Shown one piece after another: positions 18,156-26,165 of a stretch of 64,000 nucleotides of DNA. Position 1 is the stretch's first letter, and each line of letters starts with the position of its first letter. The position numbers were made by a program, and so were the translations under genes. The DNA comes from Scytonema hofmannii PCC 7110 (lineage in GTDB: Bacteria; Cyanobacteriota; Cyanobacteriia; Cyanobacteriales; Nostocaceae): contig NZ_KQ976354.1 in the NCBI RefSeq assembly GCF_000346485.2, positions 3,041,421 through 3,105,420 of the forward strand, in the 5' to 3' direction. The notes under the pieces were generated by a model that saw only the letters and a list, made by a program, of their open reading frames with translations, was not told the DNA's origin and searched no databases.

Positions 18156-19261
18156 CAATGACAATCGGGTTTCTCAATGAGTGACTCAACCAAGGCATTT
18201 AAAGCAGTTGCGGCTAACAAACCACCTCCCAATGTCCCTTCAATTGCGATCGCACCCACAGATAATTGCATCAGTTGCCTTTTAGCCGCCGGAGCATGAC
18301 TAAAACCAATCGGCATTCCGATGACTAAGGTAGGGTGAATTTTCTGCTTTTGAATCGCTTCACAAACAGATAGTAGTACGCTAGGGGCATAACCTACTAC
18401 GATAATGCAACCGTCAGAAACTTGCAGTAATTTTTCTTGCCATTCCTGATGTTGCCAAAATTCTTTCTCTGCCTCTGTTGCAGAAGTAATATGGGGGTTA
18501 TCAATAAGTATTTCAACGTGACAGTTCAAATGAGCTAACCGTGTCATATCCAAAGCAGCAGCTACCGTTGGGATATCTACAACAATTTCACAGCCAGATT
18601 TCAAAGCTTCACGGCTAGAGGCAATTGCTTGTTGATTTAATCTTACAAATGATGCTAAGCTAATATCTCCACAAGCTAAGACAAGTTGAGAAATTAAGTC
18701 TTGTTCTATTTCAGAGCGGTTGGACAGATCGGGGAGCAAATGTTGTAACGATTCTTGAAAAGCTTCTGGATGAGCGTGAACCTGAGCATCTAATCCACGC
18801 CAAAGTTTTTCGAGTCCAGACAAACCCGTCTTTGTTTCCACCTCTAGTAACTTTAATTGCGCTAGAACCTCAGCTTGCATAATTTGGCAATTGCGATCGC
18901 GTCCCAATAACCCTTCTAATGCAGATGCAGTTTGCCGCAGTTGAGAAATTTGCTGCATCACTGACTGATATTGCTGCTGGAGTTGCGCCATAAAGCTAGC
19001 AGTGGCATCCGTTTCTGGTTCTACTTCCAAAATTTGACGGATGTGGTTGAGTTGGAATCCTTGCTGCTTGAGTGCCACAATACGTTGCAGTCTAATAATA
19101 TCTTTATCCGTATAAAGACGATAGTTGCTCGAAGAACGCTTTGGTTGTGGCAATAATCCTAATTGATGATAATGGCGTACCATCCGAGGGGTGATTCCGC
19201 CACCGACTGCATCTGTAAGTTCTTTGATGGTTAGCGTTTTAGATATTGTGGAATTAATCAT
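18140..19261 (-). CDS. coaR: CoaR cobalt-responsive MerR regulator with precorrin-isomerase-like domain
   Basis: About 373 residues. The N-terminus is a MerR winged-helix domain (LTIKELTDAVG, TPRMVRHYHQLGLLP, YRLYTDKDI) followed by a coiled-coil. The C-terminal half (from about residue 155) resembles CbiC/CobH precorrin-8X methylmutase (IVVGYAPSVLL, GMPIGFSHAPAAKRQL). The protein ends DCHCYLSC; the C-terminal Cys-His-Cys motif is needed for cobalt sensing in Synechocystis CoaR, which activates the efflux ATPase gene coaT. ATG 19261 is chosen: it lies one base after the stop of a small HTH gene, suggesting co-transcription. The likely target coaT is 13 kb away in the expected divergent orientation. 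Confidence 0.93.
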   Translation of the reverse strand: MINSTISKTLTIKELTDAVGGGITPRMVRHYHQLGLLPQPKRSSSNYRLYTDKDIIRLQRIVALKQQGFQLNHIRQILEVEPETDATASFMAQLQQQYQSVMQQISQLRQTASALEGLLGRDRNCQIMQAEVLAQLKLLEVETKTGLSGLEKLWRGLDAQVHAHPEAFQESLQHLLPDLSNRSEIEQDLISQLVLACGDISLASFVRLNQQAIASSREALKSGCEIVVDIPTVAAALDMTRLAHLNCHVEILIDNPHITSATEAEKEFWQHQEWQEKLLQVSDGCIIVVGYAPSVLLSVCEAIQKQKIHPTLVIGMPIGFSHAPAAKRQLMQLSVGAIAIEGTLGGGLLAATALNALVESLIEKPDCHCYLSC

Positions 19262-19262
19262 A

Positions 19263-19439
19263 TCAAATTTTCTCTTCTTCAAAATCAACCAACTCTTGAG
19301 CAGTGCATTTCAAAGCGGCGCAAAGTTTAGCGACTCTTGGTAGCAATTCAACACCATTCCTGTTGTTTTCTTGGTTCCTTACAGTAGACTCAGTTACACC
19401 AATCAAGTCAGTAAGCTCTTTTAGTTTAACAAAAGCCAT
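19263..19439 (-). CDS. Small XRE/Cro-type helix-turn-helix protein
   Basis: A 58-residue reading frame starting MAFVKLKELTDLIGVTEST and ending QELVDFEEEKI. ELTDLIGVTESTVRN fits the two helices of an XRE/Cro DNA-binding motif and LLPRVAKLCAALKC the following helix. It is a minimal DNA-binding protein, immediately upstream of coaR (one base between stop and ATG). Its first six codons recur in a truncated copy at 29513-29496 (MAFVKL then stop), within the direct repeat flanking the island. It may repress its own promoter and the divergent gene; this is inference. Confidence 0.8.
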   Translation of the reverse strand: MAFVKLKELTDLIGVTESTVRNQENNRNGVELLPRVAKLCAALKCTAQELVDFEEEKI

Positions 19440-19460
19440 GAACAGCGCAATTACTTATCC
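19423..19460 (+). repeat. Left 38-bp direct repeat bounding the sacsin-DarT island
   Basis: Begins AGTTTAACAAAAGCCATGAA and ends GCAATTACTTATCC. It matches 29499-29536 at 35 of 38 positions in the same orientation. It covers the start of the HTH gene (minus strand) and the first codons (MNSAI-YP) of a divergent plus-strand gene that is broken here but intact at the right copy. Confidence 0.8.
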
Positions 19461-19654
19461 AATCAAAAAGTTTAGGAACCGCAGATGAACGCAGATTGCG
19501 TGTAAATCATGCTTATTGCACGCTTCACAAAAAATTTTTGAAAGAGACAGTGTTACTTAAGTGGATAACTTGGTGTCTTGAGGAAAAACATCTTTTTTTA
19601 AGATTAATTTATTCAATACATTTACTAGCATTTATTCAATCAATTTAATCATTC

Positions 19655-20320
19655 CTATATTTTTCTATTTTTTAGAAGTAACAAAGTCTTTTCTACTGTA
19701 GTGACTCCTATCCCCTTTGTTGATAAAAATCTAGATAAGCTGCATATGCGCTCATCTTCCATCACCTTCTTAACTTTTTTCAGGTAAGCCTTTCCCAAAC
19801 CAGTTACCTCTATAAGCTCTTCTTCTGAAAGTGAGAAGAAAGTAGATTTGAGTTCAGTAAAGATGTTATCGGGTGAGTCAGGATTGTAAATGTATATTTC
19901 AATGGGCAGGTCACATTGTCCAAGATATTTCTTCATAACTTCTAGTGATTTTTCTTCAGGGATCCCTCCATTTTGAGTTCCAAGAAGTGGAAAAGCGATT
20001 GAGGTAATTCTCTTTTCCACATATGTGTCTACAAATTTTTGCAAACCTAATTCAAGAAATAGAACCTCTGAAGGTTGTTTCCAATGCTTTTTAGTGGGAA
20101 AATTAAGAATCCATTTCTGCTCGGATTTATATAGCCACAGCTTACCAATATCAATGAGCTTGTTCTTGCAAATTTCTACATAACTCTCATACATTTCTGG
20201 ATATCTCAAACGAAATTCTAATGCGATACCTGCTCCCATTACTCCTACACAGTTGATAGTGTTTACAACTGTTTTGCACTTGGAGGTAAATAAGTTTCCC
20301 TTAATGATTTTGAGGCTCAT
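19655..20320 (-). CDS. DarG-like macrodomain protein (putative antitoxin / ADP-ribosyl hydrolase)
   Basis: Protein of 221 residues. Residues 1-150 are a macrodomain close to DarG: NTINCVGVMGAGIAL (20-34), ILNFPTKKHW (71-80, with the lysine region important in DarG) and LLGTQNGGI (113-121). DarG removes the ADP-ribose that DarT attaches to thymidine bases in DNA. The last 65 residues (EVTGLGKAYLKKVKKV, KGIGVTTVEKTL) look like helix-hairpin-helix elements instead of the usual longer DarG tail. The gene starts 20 bases inside the end of the sacsin-DarT gene, so it is translationally coupled to its probable toxin. Antitoxin function is inferred. Confidence 0.88.
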   Translation of the reverse strand: MSLKIIKGNLFTSKCKTVVNTINCVGVMGAGIALEFRLRYPEMYESYVEICKNKLIDIGKLWLYKSEQKWILNFPTKKHWKQPSEVLFLELGLQKFVDTYVEKRITSIAFPLLGTQNGGIPEEKSLEVMKKYLGQCDLPIEIYIYNPDSPDNIFTELKSTFFSLSEEELIEVTGLGKAYLKKVKKVMEDERICSLSRFLSTKGIGVTTVEKTLLLLKNRKI

Positions 20321-23300
20321 TAGTGTATATTAACCAATCTTTTCCGTATTCTTTAAAATAAACACTCATCCGAGTGTTTGGCTTATATTGTAGCTGAATA
20401 TTACGGGAAGCTGTGACAGAGGTTGATTCCCCTAGCAAAACTTTAGAGATGTCATGGAATTTAGAACTAATTTCACGATTTAACAGGGTCTCTTGAGTAA
20501 ATTTAAGATACAATTCCCCCTCGATCATATTGACAGAACTTTCATATTTCTCAATTTCTACCTCAAAATATTGTCCATGATTTGTAATTTTTATATAAGG
20601 ATTTTCATGATAAAATAAACTTTTATCTAATATATCCTTTTCTTCAAAAACTCTGTGGGCGTATTTGGAATTTCTACCCATAAGATGTAGTAAAAGCTGC
20701 TTATCATGAGTGTTTCGACAGATAAGGCTTATGTCCTCTAAATTTAGCTTAGTAAAGTCAAGGTAATGATGAATAATAAATTCTTGTTGAGAGGCTCTCA
20801 AAAAAATCTCTTTACCAACCTCCTGTAATGTAGAGTAGACGTGATTAAAATCAAAAGACTCTTTCAAAAAATTTACACTATTTCCATAATGAGATCCTGA
20901 AGCAGCAAGGTTTCCATTACTAATACCACATTTACTACCATGTGTTTCCAGTACTCGTTCGAGATTTACGCAGAAGAAAATTGGTACGGGACACAGAGCA
21001 TAAATTTTTCCTTTTCGCTTACCTAGTGATTCGTTATGCCATTGGGTAGGAGTTTTGGGTCGAAAATAAAAGCGTGCAAAATCTTTGACATCTTTACTAG
21101 TATGGGCAATCAAGCTTGCACCCGCCGAATCTCGAAAATTGTTGCACTTGTTCCTTGCTAGCAAGCGTTCGCCTTGAAGAATTGAAACAGCATTCTCAAT
21201 ATGGGTAAAGTGATAAATATATCCCTTCCAAGAAGAGGATTGTCGATTAAGCCCGTCTAGAAGCACACGCGCAAATGCTTCCTGTTCTTGTTGCGCTCGC
21301 TCTAAAGAAAAATCATTACGAGTGCAAGTTGATTGGATTTCAAAGAAAGGATTGTAAGCCTCGATTTCTTCATTTTCTCCAGATGTCTCTTTGGGTGGTT
21401 CTAGAGAAACAATAACTTTTTCTCGTTCAATGACTATTAATACCATATATTCGAGAATATCTATTATCTGTCGATGGCTGCCAAACCAGTAACCTTCACG
21501 GTTAGAATACAAGATTGGTGCTATTTCTTCTCGTTTTTCTCCTCGTAAAAGATAAACATACACTGCTTGACGCTGTTCATCAGTTTGTGCCTGTAACACC
21601 CAGATAACAATTTCATCTTTGGAAACACTGTCTCTCCTCAATCGACAAGCATAAAAGAAATTGAGAGCCGTCTGGTTATAGTCAGAGTGAAGAATGCGAT
21701 CGTCTGGAGCAAACCCAACTAACAAATTTTCTTCAAGAGTATTGGATTGGCTGTCCAACAATTTCTGAGACGTGAGATAAGTGCCAGCCTTAGACAGAAA
21801 GCGCACTGTTTCTAAAAAGCTTTGCAGATGACTGAGTTCTGAAGATATATTGAAGCTATTAAAAAATTCTTTTGAAATAAGTTCGCCAATATAACTAGCC
21901 TTGTATAGTGTCACCTTTGGTTCATTCATTCCTATTTCGTTTTTCAAAACGTCAAGTAGCTGTAAGTCTGTAACTTTATAACGCCGTTCGTCAAAAGCTG
22001 CTTCTAACAGTTTCTTGACTTCTTCCCATCTCTCATGTGCAATGAGGTTACCCTGATACTGTTGCTGGAAATTAGACCAGTTCGCAACTTTTAAAAAACA
22101 ACTTTGGTCTAAGAGTTTGCCTGTGACTCTGTATTTAACATTATCAAGCGAGATGAGTTGACGGTGATAACTGTATAAACCAGTAGGTAGCGACTGACAA
22201 CGAGTAATCAAATAACCCATGGTGCGATCGCCTGTCAACATATTACGGATAATGTCAATTCCCTCGCTTTGGTCTTTCTGTTGCCAGCTAACTGCCAAAG
22301 TATTCCATAAGAAGTTCCAAAACTCGTACTCGTCAGTATTTGGAATACCTAATGTTGCTGCCAGTGCCTGCCAATTGTCTTCACTAGCGCGTCTGAGGTT
22401 ATGAAGAACTTCCCCTAGACCCTTCCCTATGCGTCGTGCTAACTGACGGTTACGAGTGGATGACTTCACCAAGCTTTCTCGCCCTGGAGTAATATCTAAG
22501 TCAGCATTCAATACAAAACCAAGGAAAAGTTGTTCTCGTGTGGGTGCTGTTACCCAAAAAGTTGGAGTATCTTTAGGAAGCGCGGGATAGAGACGACCGT
22601 TTTGCTCAAAAATACCCAAAAGCAACGAAGCGTCTTCTCCCGGAATTCTAAAACATAGCAGTATTGATTCTCGATCGTCACTTGCCCTGCGATACTTACT
22701 GGTTTCTACTCCAGGAACATTTAAGACAGGAGATGGATTCCAAGATAAACGCTCTTCTGGATGCTGTTGGTTAATAAATCTACAAGTTTTTATTCCTTTT
22801 GCAAAAACTAATAAAATGCTAATAAGCTCTTGAAAATCTTTTACTATATCTTGGACATATCTCTTCTGCTCAAGAGCCAATTCTACAATCGTTGCATCGG
22901 GTAACTCAATATAATGCTGTAAGTATTCTCTGAGTTCGTTTGTTTTTTCGTGATTAAGCCGTGATGGTATCAGCCCACCTGCAACAGAAAATCCTAAATT
23001 CTTACTAAGCACGCAAGGTTGCTTGCAAGCAAGATAAATGCTTTTAAAGCCCAACCCAAATTTGCCCGTTACACCATCTCCTTTGTCGGAAATATTGAAA
23101 GTTAGCATTTTCTCTAAGTCGCGATCAAACCCCTTATCGCGATATTGTATTTCAGGGCGCTCTGGATGTTGAAAACAACCAATCGGTCTGCCAACATGGA
23201 TAAATAAGAGCTTGTTGTCAGTGCATACTACAATAAATTGCTTTCTCTTTTCCTCCAATTTCTTCGTCGTTGTCATTCCCATCCACTCAATGACTGCATC

Positions 23301-26165
23301 ATCTGCATTTTGAAATAACTCAAAGGCAATACTTTGCAAACGGTAGCCTTGCTCTTTTATCTTTGCTCGCACAGCCTGCCATAATTGCTCTCGCAACTGC
23401 TCACTTTCAGAAGACTCACTTTCTAGTAAATTAGATAGCTTAGAAATAAGATTTTCAATTTGCTCATCGAGCTTCTCTGTAGATTTTTTTTGCTGTCTCA
23501 GTTCTGCCCTCAAACGGCGCAAGTTATCCCAATGTGTTAAAATGCTATTGATTGCAGAACTCCGCTTGTGTGCGCCTAACATCCTCATTACAGATGGAGC
23601 GCTTTCTAGCAAAAGGTTTTTTGCTACTTGAATATCAAGCTGATCTGACTGACATAAATCCTCCCAAATCTCATCAAGTGACAAGGGAGTTAATCTATAA
23701 ACATCTTTCAAAAGTACTCTTGTAGAGTTTTTCAACAGCTTGATTAATTCCGATGGAATAAACTCCTGGGGTTGAATTGGTATAAGTTCTATATCTGTAA
23801 CGTCAGGTGCAAGTTTGCTAACGAAAAGATGGGAAGGCCGTTTTGTGTTGGCAAGGCTAACTTTAAAAGTATGTCCTAATAAGGATTGTACATTTCTCGT
23901 GCGATCGCTTGCTTGACCTACATGAATGCGAAAAACTCGATTTGGTATTGGTTTATCTTCAAATATCCTCTGACGTATATTGCCTAAATCTCGTTTACCC
24001 AAGTAACAGCTAGCGAGATGCTTGACATTACCTTCACCACCATACAGCAAACTTAAAAATGCACCAATTGGTTCTGAAGGGCAATGCAGATCCCAATCGT
24101 AGAAGTATTTTTTGAGCACACTATAATTTGTTTCTTCTACTGCTGATGTTAAAGTTGATAAAGCAGCCAAATTGGTTTTTGGTAACAAGTTCAGATAGGA
24201 ACTCATAATTTCTGCTTGCGTGCTGTCTAAAACAGAAGCAGGATCGATATTGTCCATGTTACCCCAAGTCAATTGGGCAGAAGCCTGCCATTGGCGGTTA
24301 CGGTTTAGTAGACGAATTTTTTCTATAATCTGTTGAAACCTATTGTACCGCACGGCTAATTCAAGATAGCAATTGAAAACCTTAAGAATACTTTCCTCTG
24401 GTTGAGAACTCGTAGAAGCAAGAGTTAGAAATAACTTTACAAGTTTTTCTTCATCAATCTTGCCTAGTAAGTTTGGCAGCAGATATTTCTTAAAATTTTC
24501 TATATTAATTTTTTTAGCCAAATTGCATACTGGTAAAAAACATATCTCCAGCTTGTTAAATACCTGAAAAATATCATCTATAGGATATTCGTCAAGCTCA
24601 AATTCTCCTAGTTGATACTCTAGAGCCTGTTTGAGCAATTCCCCAACTCTGGCTAAAGCTTTATCTTGAGTTATAAATAACTCCTGAGTCAACCATTGCC
24701 AGCAGCTTTCATGCTTGCGGATTGATGTTGTTAGCTGTGAAGACGCAACATAAGTAGAAGGCACTACTAACAGTAACTCTTCAATTTCATTTTTTATAGA
24801 TGGGTAGTGAAGAACATTGTGAGGATGTACAGCTTTTCCTTGTGCGTCTGCAAGCCATGCAGTTGTCCTAAGACTACTGTCATTGTTGGTATTGAGATGC
24901 CGGAAATTGCTGAAAAGATAATTTAAGGCATCGAGAGTAATATGGAGATATTCATGAGGCTGACGCTGTCGTAAAATGAAAGAAATGATATCGTTCTCAT
25001 ACCACCGACAAAAGAGCTTACTTAACTTTTTAAAACTCTTATGAGTTCTAATTTCATCTGTAAGCCGTGAATATTCTGTATACTCATCAGGGCTTAAATC
25101 AACTAGTGCAGTTAAATGCTGCTTGAGTTCTTTGGGTATCTCGATAACTTGCTCTGGTGCGATGCACCGCTCTTCTAAGAACAACCATTTCTCTGTCTTG
25201 AGCAATAGCTCTAGGTCTTTTTGAATTTCTAAATCTTGAATGGCGTCCAAAATAACCATAGAGAAGCGGCTCCAATATTTGAGCGATTTCTCAGCTTGAG
25301 CCAATACCTTTCTAATGACAGTTTCTGCATTCCAATAAGTAAATAACTGGATAACCCAAGCATATGCGCTACTAGTTCGAACGGAATTTGGCAGAATCTT
25401 TTCAGGATATTTTGCGCCATCTAAAGAGGCGATCGCTTGCTCGTGTTTCACTAAATTGTCTGGCAGTTTTATAACATCTTGTGGACTGATTCCCCTTCCT
25501 TGACATGGTAACCAACTTGTAATTTGTAGCTCTGACCTCCATGATTCTCTTTCTTGGGGTGACATCCTTTGCAGTGCATCTAAAATCAGTTCCCAGTATT
25601 CGTGAGGATTTGAGAGCTTTAAAATTGTAGCGATCGCTGTTTGGGGAGTCCAACGTGGAATCCAATCTTGCTTGAGTTCTTGCTTGTTCTCTCGAATCAA
25701 AACGACATAATTCTGAAGTCGCTCATCAAAGGAAAAGTCTTGGTTTTCCAAATACATCTTATCTGCTTCAATGCGAACTAGCTGCCCGTTGGTTGCTTCA
25801 TGTACCTGTAATGCCTTCCATAAGTCTTCATTAGTTGATCTTTGGTTGATATAGCGCAATAACTCATATCGTTCGGATGGGTCTAGTAAATGACCATCTA
25901 CGCACTCTGGACTTAATTCTCGAATTAAATCAACAACTTGTTCGGGCTGTAATGTAGTAATCCCCAAACTTTGACGTTTAGCTGTAGGAATATGCTCAAC
26001 TAATACAGAATGGAGCAAGCGCCAAGCCTCTCCTTTTCTTTGCAGAACCTGCTCACCGATTTTCTGCCACAGTGTACTTTCAGAGGAAGTGATATACAAA
26101 AGAGTTGTAATATCCTCATACTTCTGTTTATTCCCATGCAACAAATACCGCAGTTCCTTAAACAT
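20301..26165 (-). CDS. Giant sacsin-like GHKL ATPase fused to a DarT ADP-ribosyltransferase domain
   Basis: Protein of 1954 residues. Residues 1 to about 900 contain sacsin-like helical repeats with recurring WLPCQGRGISPQDVIKLP-type motifs. A second HSP90/sacsin-type ATP-binding domain lies around 940-1150: ELFQNADDA from Glu949 and GKFGLGFKSIY from Gly1034. Residues about 1645-1830 match DarT: YIYHFTHIENAVSIL (His1652), LLARNKCNN, FARFYFRPKTPTQWHN and QQEFIIHHYLDF, with Glu1795 where the catalytic glutamate is expected. DarT ADP-ribosylates single-stranded DNA. The ATG overlaps the stop of the upstream ATPase gene by eight bases and the 3' end overlaps the macrodomain gene. An anti-phage or abortive-infection role is likely but inferred. 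Confidence 0.87.
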   Translation of the reverse strand: MFKELRYLLHGNKQKYEDITTLLYITSSESTLWQKIGEQVLQRKGEAWRLLHSVLVEHIPTAKRQSLGITTLQPEQVVDLIRELSPECVDGHLLDPSERYELLRYINQRSTNEDLWKALQVHEATNGQLVRIEADKMYLENQDFSFDERLQNYVVLIRENKQELKQDWIPRWTPQTAIATILKLSNPHEYWELILDALQRMSPQERESWRSELQITSWLPCQGRGISPQDVIKLPDNLVKHEQAIASLDGAKYPEKILPNSVRTSSAYAWVIQLFTYWNAETVIRKVLAQAEKSLKYWSRFSMVILDAIQDLEIQKDLELLLKTEKWLFLEERCIAPEQVIEIPKELKQHLTALVDLSPDEYTEYSRLTDEIRTHKSFKKLSKLFCRWYENDIISFILRQRQPHEYLHITLDALNYLFSNFRHLNTNNDSSLRTTAWLADAQGKAVHPHNVLHYPSIKNEIEELLLVVPSTYVASSQLTTSIRKHESCWQWLTQELFITQDKALARVGELLKQALEYQLGEFELDEYPIDDIFQVFNKLEICFLPVCNLAKKINIENFKKYLLPNLLGKIDEEKLVKLFLTLASTSSQPEESILKVFNCYLELAVRYNRFQQIIEKIRLLNRNRQWQASAQLTWGNMDNIDPASVLDSTQAEIMSSYLNLLPKTNLAALSTLTSAVEETNYSVLKKYFYDWDLHCPSEPIGAFLSLLYGGEGNVKHLASCYLGKRDLGNIRQRIFEDKPIPNRVFRIHVGQASDRTRNVQSLLGHTFKVSLANTKRPSHLFVSKLAPDVTDIELIPIQPQEFIPSELIKLLKNSTRVLLKDVYRLTPLSLDEIWEDLCQSDQLDIQVAKNLLLESAPSVMRMLGAHKRSSAINSILTHWDNLRRLRAELRQQKKSTEKLDEQIENLISKLSNLLESESSESEQLREQLWQAVRAKIKEQGYRLQSIAFELFQNADDAVIEWMGMTTTKKLEEKRKQFIVVCTDNKLLFIHVGRPIGCFQHPERPEIQYRDKGFDRDLEKMLTFNISDKGDGVTGKFGLGFKSIYLACKQPCVLSKNLGFSVAGGLIPSRLNHEKTNELREYLQHYIELPDATIVELALEQKRYVQDIVKDFQELISILLVFAKGIKTCRFINQQHPEERLSWNPSPVLNVPGVETSKYRRASDDRESILLCFRIPGEDASLLLGIFEQNGRLYPALPKDTPTFWVTAPTREQLFLGFVLNADLDITPGRESLVKSSTRNRQLARRIGKGLGEVLHNLRRASEDNWQALAATLGIPNTDEYEFWNFLWNTLAVSWQQKDQSEGIDIIRNMLTGDRTMGYLITRCQSLPTGLYSYHRQLISLDNVKYRVTGKLLDQSCFLKVANWSNFQQQYQGNLIAHERWEEVKKLLEAAFDERRYKVTDLQLLDVLKNEIGMNEPKVTLYKASYIGELISKEFFNSFNISSELSHLQSFLETVRFLSKAGTYLTSQKLLDSQSNTLEENLLVGFAPDDRILHSDYNQTALNFFYACRLRRDSVSKDEIVIWVLQAQTDEQRQAVYVYLLRGEKREEIAPILYSNREGYWFGSHRQIIDILEYMVLIVIEREKVIVSLEPPKETSGENEEIEAYNPFFEIQSTCTRNDFSLERAQQEQEAFARVLLDGLNRQSSSWKGYIYHFTHIENAVSILQGERLLARNKCNNFRDSAGASLIAHTSKDVKDFARFYFRPKTPTQWHNESLGKRKGKIYALCPVPIFFCVNLERVLETHGSKCGISNGNLAASGSHYGNSVNFLKESFDFNHVYSTLQEVGKEIFLRASQQEFIIHHYLDFTKLNLEDISLICRNTHDKQLLLHLMGRNSKYAHRVFEEKDILDKSLFYHENPYIKITNHGQYFEVEIEKYESSVNMIEGELYLKFTQETLLNREISSKFHDISKVLLGESTSVTASRNIQLQYKPNTRMSVYFKEYGKDWLIYTNEPQNH

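Noticed and set aside
18140-18800. C-terminal part of CoaR as a cobalamin-synthesis enzyme (precorrin-8X methylmutase)
   Set aside because: It is fused to a MerR domain and ends with the CHC motif of CoaR, so it is a sensor domain rather than a biosynthetic enzyme; no cobalamin genes are nearby.
19303-19488. 61-codon plus-strand frame before coaR
   Set aside because: It is the antisense of the small HTH gene (19263-19439); only its last codons (MNSAI-YP) are a meaningful remnant of the divergent gene.
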